Of a DNA stretch of 64,000 bases, positions 1 to 8,933 are shown piece after piece. How positions within the stretch are numbered: the first letter of the stretch is position 1; each line of letters begins with the position of its first letter. The position numbers were made by a program, and so were the translations under genes. The notes under the pieces are model-generated. The model was not told the origin of the DNA and did no database searches. It saw nothing but the letters and a program-made list of their open reading frames with translations. Source of the stretch: Qipengyuania sp. YIM B01966 (GTDB lineage Bacteria; Pseudomonadota; Alphaproteobacteria; Sphingomonadales; Sphingomonadaceae); NCBI RefSeq assembly GCF_016461955.1, contig NZ_JADMNM010000002.1, positions 372,001-436,000 of the forward strand, given 5' to 3'.

Positions 1-1
1 C

Positions 2-346
2 CTGAATGGCCAGAGCACCGCTCTGTTCAACGACCCTGGTGGCGCGGTCCGGGTGATGCTGGCCTGCGATCTGGGTCGCGGCACCGTGTCGCTCGGCCGC
101 GCGGCCGAGGCACCCGGCGCGGTGCAGATGCGCATTTACACTGAAGCGCGCAATGCCAGCCTGAGCGCCCAGCCGCAGGCCGGCTCCGTGCCGATGGTGG
201 TCGCCGCGCTGCCGGCGCGCGATCCGCTGCTCGATGCCATCGCGTTCTCGCGCGGCCGGTTTGCAGTCGAGGTGGCGGGCCTCCAAACGCTGTATCTGCC
301 GAGCTGGCCGGAAATCACCCGCGTAATCGAGGATTGCCGGCCCTGA
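2..346 (+). CDS. C-terminal fragment of an unrecognised protein
   Basis: The reading frame is open from base 2, so the window edge cuts the gene and only the last 114 residues are visible. An internal GTG-ATG at 53-58 is probably not the real start because the frame stays open and protein-like upstream of it. The fragment has no membrane segment and no motif I recognise; it ends in LPSWPEITRVIEDCRP. A perfect hairpin follows the stop and probably terminates it. I assign no function. Confidence 0.55.
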   Translation: MNGQSTALFNDPGGAVRVMLACDLGRGTVSLGRAAEAPGAVQMRIYTEARNASLSAQPQAGSVPMVVAALPARDPLLDAIAFSRGRFAVEVAGLQTLYLPSWPEITRVIEDCRP

Positions 347-355
347 ACGCGAAAC

Positions 356-378
356 GGGCCGCCCATTCCGGGCGGCCC
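356..378. terminator. Hairpin between convergent genes
   Basis: A perfect 9-base-pair stem, GGGCCGCCC at 356-364 and GGGCGGCCC at 370-378, encloses the loop ATTCC. It lies between the stop of the first gene (346) and the stop of the convergent HU gene (405), so it could end transcripts from both sides. No clear T-run follows, so intrinsic termination is inferred from position and stem strength. Confidence 0.55.
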
Positions 379-404
379 GCCAGATCGCTATACGTGGCGA
401 ACGG

Positions 405-677
405 TCAGTTGACCGAATCCTTGAGCCCCTTGCCGGCCTTGAACTTGGGCTGGTTCGACGCCTTGATCTTCATCGGCTCGCCAGTGCGCGGATTGCGCCC
501 GGTCGAGGCCTTGCGCTTGGCTACCGAGAACGTGCCGAACCCGACCAGCCGCACCTCGTCACCCCGGGTAAGCGCCTGCGTGATAGCGTCAAACACACCC
601 TCCACGGCGCCCGCGGCATCATTGCGTGACAGGCCGCTATTTTCAGCGACCGCGCTGATCAGGTCGTTCTTGTTCAT
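405..677 (-). CDS. hup: HU family DNA-binding protein
   Basis: A 90-residue nucleoid protein expected to act as a dimer that bends and compacts DNA. It begins MNKNDLISAVAENSGLSR and carries the DNA-binding arm signature around GRNPRTGEP, followed by the usual FKAGKGLKDSVN end, giving the full family length. An upstream in-frame extension to 791 is not HU-like, so the ATG at 677 is chosen. The gene sits directly downstream of lon on the same strand, as in many proteobacteria, but has its own good sigma-70 promoter at 745-773. Confidence 0.95.
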   Translation of the reverse strand: MNKNDLISAVAENSGLSRNDAAGAVEGVFDAITQALTRGDEVRLVGFGTFSVAKRKASTGRNPRTGEPMKIKASNQPKFKAGKGLKDSVN

Positions 678-744
678 CTCGGAAAAAATCCCCCGTGGCT
701 GTTGGCTGAGCGGGGCTGCTCGAAGCGACCCGCAACGGGCGGCG

Positions 745-773
745 AATTGACCGGCTTTTGCCCCCGCTGTCAA
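745..773 (-). promoter_or_regulatory. Sigma-70 promoter for the HU gene
   Basis: Read on the minus strand there is a perfect TTGACA (768-773), a 17-base spacer and TCAATT (745-750). Transcription would start near 738 and leave a leader of about 60 bases before the HU start at 677. This suggests HU is transcribed independently of lon. Confidence 0.6.
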
Positions 774-830
774 AGCAATTTGCCGTGCCAAACCGTGGTT
801 TGCACTTGATCTGTCCGTTTTTGGAGCAGA

Positions 831-862
831 GTGACGACCGGGCGGCCGAGCCCGGCCGTCAC
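831..862 (-). terminator. Hairpin downstream of lon
   Basis: Two 13-base arms (831-843 and 850-862) pair with one mismatch around a 6-base loop, about 65 bases past the lon stop. It is a strong GC-rich stem without a T-run, so it may be a terminator or a stabilising 3' structure separating lon from the HU promoter. Confidence 0.45.
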
Positions 863-926
863 AACTCTCACATAAGCAATTTTACCCTACGTCAGCCGCT
901 CGTCGAGTCGCTGCACTGCAGCACGC

Positions 927-3323
927 TTAATGCGCGGTGGGCGCGGCGCTGCCGCCGGCCAGCGCAGGATGCGGCGGCTGGCTCGCCAGATCGTCAGCCT
1001 CAGTCCATTCGATCGCTGCCGGAACCGATGTCAGCGCGCGCTCGAGCACCTCGTCGACATGCGACACCGGAACAATCTCCAGCCCCTCTCGAATATTGGC
1101 GGGGATTTCGGCCAGGTCCTTCACGTTTTCTTCCGGGATCAGCACGGTGGTAATCCCGCCACGCAAGGCCGCCAGCAGCTTTTCCTTCAAGCCGCCGATC
1201 GCCAGAACCCGCCCGCGCAGGGTGACCTCGCCGGTCATCGCCACATCCGGGCGCACCGGGATGCCGCTCAGCGTCGAGACGATCGAAGTGACCATCCCGA
1301 TGCCCGCGCTCGGCCCGTCCTTGGGCACCGCGCCCTCGGGCAGGTGGATGTGGACGTTCCGGCGCTGAAACAGGCTCGGCTTGATGCCATAGGCCGGTGC
1401 CCGTGCCTTGACGAAGCTGAACGCCGCGGCGACGCTCTCGTTCATGACCTCGCCCAGCTTGCCGGTGGTCTTGACCTCCCCCTTGCCCGGCGTGGTCACG
1501 CTTTCGATGGTCAGCAATTCGCCGCCCACCTCGGTCCAGGCGAGGCCCGTCACCGCGCCCACCTGCGCCTCGGCTTCGGACACGCCGTGCTTGAACTTGC
1601 GCACTCCGGCAAACTCGCCGAGATTGTCGGGCGTGATAGTGACCGCCTGGTCCTTGTTTTCCAGGATGCGGCGCAGGCTCTTGCGCGCCAGCCGCGCGAT
1701 CTCCCGCTCCAGCGTACGAACGCCCGCCTCGCGGGTGTAATAGCGGATCAGGTCGCGCAGGCCTTCCTGCGTCAGCGTGAACTCGCCATCGGTCAGCCCG
1801 TGGTCGCGCACGACCTTGGGCACCAGATGCCGCTCGGCGATCTCGACCTTTTCGTCCTCGGTATAGCCTTCGAGCCGGATGATCTCCATCCGGTCGAGCA
1901 GTGGCTGCGGCAGATTGAGGCTGTTCGCGGTGCAAACGAACATCACGTCCGACAGGTCGAGGTCGATCTCGAGATAATGGTCCTGGAACTTGTGGTTCTG
2001 TTCAGGATCCAGCACCTCGAGCAGCGCCGAGGCCGGATCGCCGCGGAAATCCTGGCCGAGCTTGTCGATCTCGTCGAGCAGGAACAGCGGGTTGCTGGTC
2101 CCGGCCTTGCGCAGATTGGTGACGATCTTGCCCGGCAGGCTGCCGATATAGGTCCGCCGGTGGCCGCGGATTTCCGCCTCGTCGCGCACCCCGCCGAGCG
2201 ACTGACGGACGAATTCGCGCCCGGTCGCCTTGGCGATCGATTTGCCGAGACTGGTTTTGCCGACGCCCGGCGGGCCGACGAGGCACAGGATCGGCCCCTT
2301 CAGCTTGTTGGTCCGCGCCTGCACGGCGAGATATTCGATGATCCGGTCCTTGACCTTTTCGAGCGCATAATGATCCGCGTCGAGCACGTTCTGCGCGCGC
2401 GCGATATCGCGCTTGACCTTGCTCTTCTTGCCCCACGGCAGGCCCAGCAGCACGTCGAGGTAATTGCGGATGACCGTCGCCTCGGCGCTCATCGGCTGCA
2501 TCGCCTTGAGCTTCTTCAGCTCGCCTTGCGCCTTGCTGCGCGCTTCCTTCGACAGCTTGAGCGTGTCGATTTTGGCCTGCAGCTCGGCGATCTCGTCGGC
2601 ATCGTCGTCCTCGCCGCCCAGTTCGGACTGGATCGCCTTCAACTGTTCGTTGAGGTAATATTCGCGCTGGGTCTTCTCCATCTGCCGCTTCACCCGGCCG
2701 CGGATCTTGCGTTCGACCTGCAGCACCGACAGCTCGCTATCCATCAGCGAGAGCACAAGTTCGAGCCGCTTGAGCGGATCGCTTTCGGCCAGCAGCGCCT
2801 GCTTGTCGGCCACCTTCGCACCGAGCGCTGCGGCAATCGTGTCGGCCAGCGTGCCGGCATCGTCGATCTCGCCCAGATCCTCGCCCGCGCCTTCGGCGAG
2901 GCGCTTGTTGTGCTTGGCATAATCGCCGAATTGTTCGACCACCTGCCGCATCATTGCGGTAACCTCGGTGCCCGAGGTGGTGGCAGGCGCGATCCGTTCG
3001 ACCGCAGCGGAAACAAAGCCGTCCGCCTCGCTCAGCCCGGCAAGCCGCGCCCGCGTGTTGCCCTCGACCAGCACGCGCACGGTGCCGTCGGGCAGCTTGA
3101 GCAATTGCAGCACTTGCGCGATCACGCCCATCTCGAACAGGTCAGCCGCCACAGGATCGTCGGTGCCCGGATCGCGCTGGGCGAGCAGGAAGATGTCCTT
3201 GTCGCCCGCCATCGCGGCTTCGAGCGCGGCGACCGATTTGTCGCGGCCGACAAACAGCGGCACGACCATGCCGGGAAAGACGACGATGTCGCGCAGCGGC
3301 AACAGGGGGTAGGTCTGGTCCAT
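927..3323 (-). CDS. lon: ATP-dependent protease Lon
   Basis: A 798-residue cytosolic AAA+ serine protease of the quality-control system, with substrates such as misfolded and regulatory proteins. The N-terminal substrate domain starts MDQTYPLLPLRDIVVFPGMV. The AAA+ module shows Walker A GPPGVGKTS near residue 350 and Walker B FLLDEIDK. The C-terminal protease domain has the catalytic dyad Ser672 in KDGPSAG and Lys715 in GLKEKL, matching the E. coli 679/722 spacing. The ATG at 3323 aligns with known Lon starts; the frame continues upstream to 3437 with low-complexity, Arg-rich sequence, so a longer start is unlikely. Length is normal for the family. Confidence 0.97.
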   Translation of the reverse strand: MDQTYPLLPLRDIVVFPGMVVPLFVGRDKSVAALEAAMAGDKDIFLLAQRDPGTDDPVAADLFEMGVIAQVLQLLKLPDGTVRVLVEGNTRARLAGLSEADGFVSAAVERIAPATTSGTEVTAMMRQVVEQFGDYAKHNKRLAEGAGEDLGEIDDAGTLADTIAAALGAKVADKQALLAESDPLKRLELVLSLMDSELSVLQVERKIRGRVKRQMEKTQREYYLNEQLKAIQSELGGEDDDADEIAELQAKIDTLKLSKEARSKAQGELKKLKAMQPMSAEATVIRNYLDVLLGLPWGKKSKVKRDIARAQNVLDADHYALEKVKDRIIEYLAVQARTNKLKGPILCLVGPPGVGKTSLGKSIAKATGREFVRQSLGGVRDEAEIRGHRRTYIGSLPGKIVTNLRKAGTSNPLFLLDEIDKLGQDFRGDPASALLEVLDPEQNHKFQDHYLEIDLDLSDVMFVCTANSLNLPQPLLDRMEIIRLEGYTEDEKVEIAERHLVPKVVRDHGLTDGEFTLTQEGLRDLIRYYTREAGVRTLEREIARLARKSLRRILENKDQAVTITPDNLGEFAGVRKFKHGVSEAEAQVGAVTGLAWTEVGGELLTIESVTTPGKGEVKTTGKLGEVMNESVAAAFSFVKARAPAYGIKPSLFQRRNVHIHLPEGAVPKDGPSAGIGMVTSIVSTLSGIPVRPDVAMTGEVTLRGRVLAIGGLKEKLLAALRGGITTVLIPEENVKDLAEIPANIREGLEIVPVSHVDEVLERALTSVPAAIEWTEADDLASQPPHPALAGGSAAPTAH

Positions 3324-3467
3324 GAAATTTCCGTCCAATCGCGGCAGCGGCTGCCGCTTCATGCGCCGCCGTCTGCCTTTCTTAGCGCGGAATATGGGTA
3401 GCGGGCGGGCGCGCCGCAATGGGCGCATCATGCCCACCTGTGGACTGCGAGCCGGTGGACGGCCCGT

Positions 3468-3740
3468 TCAGCGCAGCGCGATCGCGCTTTCCAACGGCTG
3501 CGAATGGACGCAGCGCCCGTCGGCATCCTCGACCACGATGTTCTGATCGACCACCAGCGCGCCCCATTGCAGGTCGCGCGAGGCAAGCTGGCGCCCAACA
3601 AATTTCGCCACGCTGCGCGCCATCAACTCGTCATCGAGGTCGAGCTGCGCGGCTTGCCGCGGGGAATTATCCTTCGACAGACGAAATCGATAGATCGGCA
3701 CGAGTCGCAAGGCCTCCGGCTTCAGCGCCAGCATGGTCAT
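3468..3740 (-). CDS. Small DUF6894-like protein
   Basis: A 90-residue protein with a beta-strand-like opening (LVPIYRFRLSKDN), a helix rich in Asp, Glu and Ala, and an acidic end around VVEDADGRCVHS. This layout resembles the DUF6894 family of short proteins common in rhizobia and sphingomonads, whose function is unknown. A second in-frame ATG at 3734 is an alternative start. It stands between lon and ybaB on the same strand with its own gaps of 144 and 52 bases, so operon membership is unclear. Confidence 0.6.
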   Translation of the reverse strand: MTMLALKPEALRLVPIYRFRLSKDNSPRQAAQLDLDDELMARSVAKFVGRQLASRDLQWGALVVDQNIVVEDADGRCVHSQPLESAIALR

Positions 3741-3792
3741 GCCGATGTTACAATTTGGCGGCGGTTCTATGACCGCTATGTTGCCGCGCCGC

Positions 3793-4134
3793 TCAGCTCA
3801 GGCCCGGAATGTTGAGGCCGGGCGGCAGGCCCATGCCGGCCTGCACCTTCTGCATTTCCTCGTTCGCCACGCGGTCTGCCTTGCCGCGCGCATCGTTGAA
3901 CGCGGCGGTGACGAGATCCTCGACCATCTGCTTTTCTTCAGGCTTCAGCAGGCTCTCGTCGATCGCCAAGCCCAGGATGCGCCCCTTGGCCGAAGCGCGG
4001 ATTTTCACCAGCCCGCCACCGGCCACGCCCTCGACCTCGATCGCATCGAGCTTGGCCTGCGTCTCGTTCATCTGTGTCTGGATCTTCTCGGCCGCTTCCT
4101 GCGCAGCCTTGAGCATTTCTTCCATCGACTTCAT
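3793..4134 (-). CDS. ybaB: YbaB/EbfC nucleoid-associated protein
   Basis: A 113-residue DNA-binding protein of the YbaB/EbfC family, starting MKSMEEMLKAAQEAAEK and ending in a Gly/Pro/Leu-rich tail (MGLPPGLNIPGLS). These proteins form tweezer-like dimers that coat DNA. The ATG at 4134 overlaps the dnaX stop as ATGA and has a GGAG ribosome site about 9 bases upstream, which decides against the GTG at 4149. The dnaX-ybaB pair is widespread and normally followed by recR, which is not present here. Confidence 0.93.
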   Translation of the reverse strand: MKSMEEMLKAAQEAAEKIQTQMNETQAKLDAIEVEGVAGGGLVKIRASAKGRILGLAIDESLLKPEEKQMVEDLVTAAFNDARGKADRVANEEMQKVQAGMGLPPGLNIPGLS

Positions 4135-5975
4135 GCTTTTCTGCTCCACGATGTTTCACGCCGTTCGGGGCGCGGGGGCGCATGGCCCTCGGGTTCGACA
4201 AATTCGGCGTCGGGAAAGGCGGCCAGCGTCGCCTGTACCAGCGGATGCGCGCGCAGCGCAGCCGCTGCGCCAGCGGCTGCGGCCTCGTCCGCTTCGACCA
4301 GCGTCGGCGCACCGGGGCCGGCGGCCAGCGCGACCTCCCACCGCGCGTTGGTGGCGGCGTTCAGCGCGGCGCGGATTTCGCCCGAGAAATCCTCGGTAAA
4401 GCCATCCGCGAGGGCATAATCCAGTCGCCCGTGCTCGAGCGCGACGACCCGCACCTGCATCCTGAGGCGGCTGGCCAGCAGCAACTCGCCGCTGCGCTCC
4501 ACCTGCTCGACCAGCGCCGCCCAGCCCGGCGCGGCGCGCTGAGCGGTGGCGCCACCGGCCTCGCCCGGGGCCGTCGGCGCCGGCAGCCCGCCCCCTGCGG
4601 CCAGCTCTTCGAGCTTGCGCGCGAGCGTGCCGGGATCGGGCAGGTCGGCGGCGTGCAGCACGCGCAGCAGCGCCATCTGTGCCGACACCAGCGGATCGGG
4701 TGCCTGGCGGACTTCCTCGTATCCCTTGAGCAGCAATTGCCACAGCCGGTGCAGCTGGCCGGCTGGCAGCCGCGCGGCCCAGTCGGCAATGGCAGCGCGC
4801 TCTTCCTCGCTATGGCTGTCGGGCGGCCCGCCGCCCACTTGCGCGAGCGTAACCCGGTGCACGATGTCGAGCAGGCTCCGCATCAGCGCCAGCGGCTCGA
4901 CACCGAGCGAATACTGATCGTCAATGCCGCCCAGCAAGCCGGCCGCATCGCCTTCCAGCAAAGTCTGGAACAGGCGCCGCTGAGCGCCCTTGTCCGCCAA
5001 GCCGAGCATATCGCGCACGCGCGCCGCGGTCACCAGCGCGCCGCCTTCGCCGGCATCGAGATCGGCCTGGGCGATGGCCTGGTCGAGGATCGACAGGCCA
5101 TCACGCACCGACCCTTCGGCAGCGGCGGCGATCATTGCCAGCGCCTCGGGCTCGGCGGCGACGCCTTCCTCGGTGCAGACCCAGCCGAAATGGCCGGCCA
5201 GCATCTCGGCCGGAATACGCCGCAAATCGAAGCGCTGCGTGCGGCTCAGCACCGTTACCGGCAGTTTCTCAACCTCGGTGGTGGCGAACAGGAATTTGAC
5301 GTGGGCGGGCGGCTCTTCCAGCGTCTTGAGCAGGCCGTTGAAGGCCTGCTTCGACAGCATGTGCACCTCGTCGATGATATAGATCTTGTAGCGCGCGCTG
5401 ACCGCGGCGTAGCGCACCGCCTCGATAATCTCGCGGATGTCGTCGATGCCGGTATGGCTCGCCGCATCCATCTCGATTACGTCGATATGCCGCCCCTCGG
5501 CGATCGCCACGCACGGCTCGCACCGGCCGCACGGGTCGATCGTCGGGCCGCCCTTGCCATCCGGGCCGATGCAGTTGAGCGCCTTGGCGATCAGCCGCGC
5601 GGTGCTGGTCTTGCCGACCCCGCGCACCCCGGTCATCAGGAAGGCATGGGCCAGCCGGTCACGCTCGATCGCATTGGCGAGCGTGCGGACCATCGGTTCC
5701 TGCCCGATCAGCTGCGAAAAGGTCTGCGGGCGGTATTTCCGCGCCAGCACGCGATAGGGCTGGTTGGCGGGCTTAGAGGGGGCTGCGGCGCTCGGTTCGG
5801 ATGCCGTTACGGGCTGCGGTGCGGGCGTTGCCGGCGGATCGCCGAACAGTGCGTTCTGCCCGGCAGCTTCCAGTTCCGCCGCCGATGCGCGGGGCTCGTC
5901 CGGGGCGCGGCTGTCCGCGTCCGTCGCCCATGGCAGAGCGCCCGGTTCGCCCGCATTGTCCGGTGAATCACCCAT
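4131..5975 (-). CDS. dnaX: DNA polymerase III subunits tau/gamma
   Basis: The clamp-loader ATPase of the replicative polymerase, 614 residues. A low-complexity Ala/Pro-rich lead of about 70 residues precedes the conserved start YRVLARKYRPQTFSQLIGQ. Walker A GVRGVGKTS is at 116-124, and a zinc-binding cluster follows in LNC and CGRCEPC. DEVHMLS is the Walker B region and LSRTQRFDLRRI the sensor/SRC-like region. The C-terminal third (tau part) is Ala-rich and ends RRETSWSRKA. ATG 5975 is preceded by an in-frame GTG at 5978, which is a less likely start. Stop overlaps ybaB. No slippery gamma frameshift site was identified. Confidence 0.95.
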   Translation of the reverse strand: MGDSPDNAGEPGALPWATDADSRAPDEPRASAAELEAAGQNALFGDPPATPAPQPVTASEPSAAAPSKPANQPYRVLARKYRPQTFSQLIGQEPMVRTLANAIERDRLAHAFLMTGVRGVGKTSTARLIAKALNCIGPDGKGGPTIDPCGRCEPCVAIAEGRHIDVIEMDAASHTGIDDIREIIEAVRYAAVSARYKIYIIDEVHMLSKQAFNGLLKTLEEPPAHVKFLFATTEVEKLPVTVLSRTQRFDLRRIPAEMLAGHFGWVCTEEGVAAEPEALAMIAAAAEGSVRDGLSILDQAIAQADLDAGEGGALVTAARVRDMLGLADKGAQRRLFQTLLEGDAAGLLGGIDDQYSLGVEPLALMRSLLDIVHRVTLAQVGGGPPDSHSEEERAAIADWAARLPAGQLHRLWQLLLKGYEEVRQAPDPLVSAQMALLRVLHAADLPDPGTLARKLEELAAGGGLPAPTAPGEAGGATAQRAAPGWAALVEQVERSGELLLASRLRMQVRVVALEHGRLDYALADGFTEDFSGEIRAALNAATNARWEVALAAGPGAPTLVEADEAAAAGAAAALRAHPLVQATLAAFPDAEFVEPEGHAPPRPERRETSWSRKA

Positions 5976-6048
5976 CACCCATCAGGTAGGCGCGCCCCGC
6001 CTGAAAGTCACCCGCCAGAGCGGTGAATGCTGCGGGGAAACGGGTAAA

Positions 6049-6135
6049 GGAGCCGGCCGACCCGCCGCAACCCGTTGTGGCTGCTTCCTTCCGGACCTGA
6101 CCAGGTTGGCGGACGCAAGCGTCCGACCGGCTCCC
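6049..6135 (-). ncRNA. ffs: Signal recognition particle RNA (4.5S type)
   Basis: On the minus strand the sequence contains the universal bacterial SRP RNA apical signature GGTCAGGTCCGGAAGGAAGC (within 6079-6102). Its flanks fold into a long hairpin: GGGAGCCGGTCGG at the 5' end pairs with CCGGCCGGCTCC at the 3' end. This RNA binds Ffh and targets membrane proteins co-translationally. Location just upstream of dnaX is conserved in many bacteria. Ends are estimated from the outer stem and the promoter; the 5' end could differ by a few bases. Confidence 0.95.
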
Positions 6136-6141
6136 GCGGCG

Positions 6142-6170
6142 CATATGCGTGTGCACGCCAGCAAAATCAA
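6142..6170 (-). promoter_or_regulatory. Promoter of the SRP RNA gene
   Basis: On the minus strand TTGATT (6165-6170) is followed after exactly 17 bases by CATATG (6142-6147). The predicted start about 7 bases downstream coincides with the first base of the SRP RNA outer stem, which supports both calls. Confidence 0.55.
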
Positions 6171-6182
6171 GCCGGCGTGCGC

Positions 6183-6461
6183 TCAGCGGAAATTGTCGGA
6201 ATAGGATTGCAGCTTGAGATTGTGCGGCGGCGGCTGGTGGATGCGCGCATCGATCCCGTATCGCTCGGCATAGGCCTCAGCGGCCGCGCAATCGGGGAAG
6301 GTCAGCTGGACTTGCGCCTGCGTATCGCCGCTGCCCGTCCAGCCCATCAGCGGATCGGGCCGGCGCGCCTCGCTCTGCTCGAATTCGAGCACCCATTCGT
6401 CGGTGCGCGCCTTGCCCGACTGCATCGCGTTTTTCGGGCGCTGGTAGATGATCGCTGCCAT
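6183..6461 (-). CDS. NDUFS4-like complex I accessory subunit
   Basis: A 92-residue protein of the ETC complex I subunit conserved region family, the alphaproteobacterial relative of mitochondrial NDUFS4, which binds the matrix arm of NADH:quinone oxidoreductase. Hallmarks are the opening AIIYQRPKNAMQSGKA, the tryptophan-rich core DEWVLEFEQ, PLMGWTGSGD and the ending SYSDNFR. The length is typical of the bacterial form. It is encoded 15 bases after hrpB on the same strand, away from any nuo genes in the window. Confidence 0.9.
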   Translation of the reverse strand: MAAIIYQRPKNAMQSGKARTDEWVLEFEQSEARRPDPLMGWTGSGDTQAQVQLTFPDCAAAEAYAERYGIDARIHQPPPHNLKLQSYSDNFR

Positions 6462-6476
6462 GCGCCTTGCCCTAAT

Positions 6477-8921
6477 TCACGAATCGCCGCGTGAAAAGGC
6501 GTTCTTGGTCTTGAGGCTCGGCGCCTCGGCCCACGGCGCGTCGGGCCAGCGATGCCTGGGATAGCGGCCCTTCATCTCGCGCGCGACATCGCGCCAGCTT
6601 CCGCGCCAGAATCCGGGCAGATCGCGCGTTGCCTGTAGCGGGCGGCCCGCCGGGCTGGTCAGCTTGAGAAGCAGCGGCGTGCGCCCGATCAGCGGATGCG
6701 TGTCGAGGCCGAACAGCGCCTGCACCCGCACCTCCACGCTTGGCGCATCGGGGCCGGCATAATCGATCGCGTGGCGCGTTCCAGCGGGCGAGAGAAACTC
6801 GCGCGGGGCCGCGCCGTCGAGCAACTGGCGCTGGTTCCATGTGAGCAGCCCCAGCGCCGCCTCGGCCACCGCGCCCGGCGCGAGCGCGAAATCGTTGCGG
6901 CCCACCAGCAGCGGGGCGAGCCATTCATCGGCCCGCGCAGCCAAACCATCGAGCGTCAGTTCGCCAAGGCCGGCAAAGCGCGCGCGGGCGATCAGCGTAG
7001 CGGGGATCAGCCGGGCTATGTCCTGTTTCGCGCGCTCGAGCAGCAGCGCGCTTACCGCAGCCCGATCGGGCGCGGGGTCGGGTCCGCTGGCGAGCGTGAT
7101 CGCGCCGAGCCGGCGTTCGAGGCGACTTTCCACGCGCGACACGGCCCAGCGCGCCGTGGATCGCTGCTCGATCCGGTCCGCCAACCATTGCTCGACCTCG
7201 GCCTCGCTCAACGCCAGCGCGGCGGTAATCCGCGCGCCCTTTGCGCTGCCCTGTGCATCGCCGATCGCCAGCCATTCGGCGCGCGCCAGCGGCGAGGCCG
7301 GGTCAAGCCGGTAGCCGCGCCCACCCGCGCTAAGCCAGTTTTCCCCGGCAGCATCACGCCGCCGGGCAAGGAAATCGGGGCGCGCCATGGCGAGCAGGAC
7401 GGCGAGCGGCGCGCCGCTATGGGCCGGCTCGTCGGCTGCAACCAGCGTCGCGGCCTTGTCGGCCCAGCGCCGGGCAAGCTGGCGGCTGGCCTCGGCACGC
7501 GGCGCGCTGTCCGCGCGCCATCGGTCCAGCCGCAGGGCCAGATCCTCGCTCTGTCCGCCCAGCCCGCGTTCCTGCAGCAGCAGCGCGAGCTCGGCCGCGC
7601 GTCGGCCCGCCCCAGCCCGCGCGCCCAGCAGCACCAGCGCCGCCAGCGCCGGTTCGAGCGGCAATTCGGCCAACTGCGTGCCAAAAGGCGTCATTCGCCC
7701 GCTATCGTCCAGCGCGCCAAGCGTGGTCAGCGTGTTGCGCGCCGCCGCAATCGCGGCTCCGGGCGGCGGATCGAGCCAGCGCAGCGCCGACGGATCGCTG
7801 CTCCCCCAGCGCGCGAACGACAGCAGCAGCGGGGCGAGATCGGCGGTGAGGATTTCCGGCGGGTCGAATGGCGGGCGACCGGCGTGCGCGGCCTCTTCCC
7901 ACATCCTGTAGCAGACCCCGGGCCCCTGCCGCGCCGCGCGGCCTGCGCGCTGCGCTGCGGCAGCCTGGCTGGCGCGCACCGTTACCAAATGCGTCGTGCC
8001 GGCGGCCCGGTCGAACTGCGCCTGCCGGGTAAGGCCGCTATCCACCACCACCGACACCCCGTCGAGCGTCAGCGAGGTTTCGGCAATGCTGGTGGCGAGC
8101 ACGATGCGCCGCCGTCCATCACCATCGCGCGACAAGGCCCGCCGCTGCCCGGCAGGATCGACCTGCCCGTGCAGCGGCAACACTAGCGCGTCCGGTAGCC
8201 GCTCCGCCAGCCGTTGCCGGACCCGCTCGATCTCGCCCAGCCCGGGCAGAAACGCGAGAATGTCGCCCGCCTCGGCGCGCCACGCCTTGGCGATCGCGCC
8301 GGTCATCGCGTCTTCGACCCGCACGCCCGGCGAACTGCCGAGCCATTCCACGCGCAATGGATAGGCTTTGCCCGCGCTCTCGATTACCGGCGTGCCGCCC
8401 CCGAGCAGCGCGGCAAAGCGCGCCCCGTCGAGCGTGGCCGACATCACCAGCAGCCGCAATTCGGGGCGCAGCACGGCCTGCGTCTCCAGCGCCAGCGCCA
8501 GCGCGAAGTCGGCGTCGAGGTGGCGTTCATGCGCCTCGTCGAACAGCACTGCGGCAATGCCGGGCAGTTCAGGGTCGGCGACGATGCGGTTGACGAAAAT
8601 CGCCTCGGTCATCACCACGATCCGCGTTTTCGCCGACCGCTTGCTATCGAGCCGGGTCTGGTAGCCGACCGTCTCGCCCGCGCGCTCGCCCAGCATCTGC
8701 GCCATCCGCTCGGCAGTGGCGCGGGCCGCCACGCGGCGCGGGCTGAGCACGATGATTTCCCCGCCGCACCACGCCGCGCCGAGCAGCGCCGGCGCAACCC
8801 CGGTCGTTTTGCCGGCGCCCGGTGGGGCAATCAGAACCGCACTGGAGTGCTGCTCGATCGCGGCCAGCGCTTGCGGCAACACCGCCGCAATCGGCAGGTC
8901 AGCCGCGCCGGTCGCTGCCAT
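6477..8921 (-). CDS. hrpB: ATP-dependent helicase HrpB
   Basis: An 814-residue DEAH-box helicase of the HrpB family. Walker A is PPGAGKTTG near residue 38, the DEAH box is FDEAHERHLD, motif III is SATLDG and the C-terminal RecA lobe has QRAGRAARQGPGVCYR. The family-specific C-terminal HrpB domain follows. The cellular substrate of HrpB is not firmly established. It is followed 15 bases later by the complex I subunit gene and preceded, 12 bases upstream, by the polyprenyl synthase gene, suggesting one transcription unit. Confidence 0.93.
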   Translation of the reverse strand: MAATGAADLPIAAVLPQALAAIEQHSSAVLIAPPGAGKTTGVAPALLGAAWCGGEIIVLSPRRVAARATAERMAQMLGERAGETVGYQTRLDSKRSAKTRIVVMTEAIFVNRIVADPELPGIAAVLFDEAHERHLDADFALALALETQAVLRPELRLLVMSATLDGARFAALLGGGTPVIESAGKAYPLRVEWLGSSPGVRVEDAMTGAIAKAWRAEAGDILAFLPGLGEIERVRQRLAERLPDALVLPLHGQVDPAGQRRALSRDGDGRRRIVLATSIAETSLTLDGVSVVVDSGLTRQAQFDRAAGTTHLVTVRASQAAAAQRAGRAARQGPGVCYRMWEEAAHAGRPPFDPPEILTADLAPLLLSFARWGSSDPSALRWLDPPPGAAIAAARNTLTTLGALDDSGRMTPFGTQLAELPLEPALAALVLLGARAGAGRRAAELALLLQERGLGGQSEDLALRLDRWRADSAPRAEASRQLARRWADKAATLVAADEPAHSGAPLAVLLAMARPDFLARRRDAAGENWLSAGGRGYRLDPASPLARAEWLAIGDAQGSAKGARITAALALSEAEVEQWLADRIEQRSTARWAVSRVESRLERRLGAITLASGPDPAPDRAAVSALLLERAKQDIARLIPATLIARARFAGLGELTLDGLAARADEWLAPLLVGRNDFALAPGAVAEAALGLLTWNQRQLLDGAAPREFLSPAGTRHAIDYAGPDAPSVEVRVQALFGLDTHPLIGRTPLLLKLTSPAGRPLQATRDLPGFWRGSWRDVAREMKGRYPRHRWPDAPWAEAPSLKTKNAFSRGDS

Positions 8922-8933
8922 GCCGGCCGCCGG

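Noticed and set aside
930-3401. An 823-codon open frame on the plus strand antisense to lon
   Set aside because: It mirrors the lon codon pattern in GC-rich DNA, is full of Arg, Ala, Gln and Leu without domains, and the lon frame has complete catalytic motifs.
3324-3467. Heat-shock (sigma-32) promoter for lon
   Set aside because: A CCATAT-like -10 is present on the minus strand near 3397 but no CTTGAA-like -35 lies at the right distance.
4182-5966. A 594-codon plus-strand frame antisense to dnaX
   Set aside because: Shadow frame; the minus-strand dnaX has all ATPase and zinc motifs and overlaps ybaB properly.
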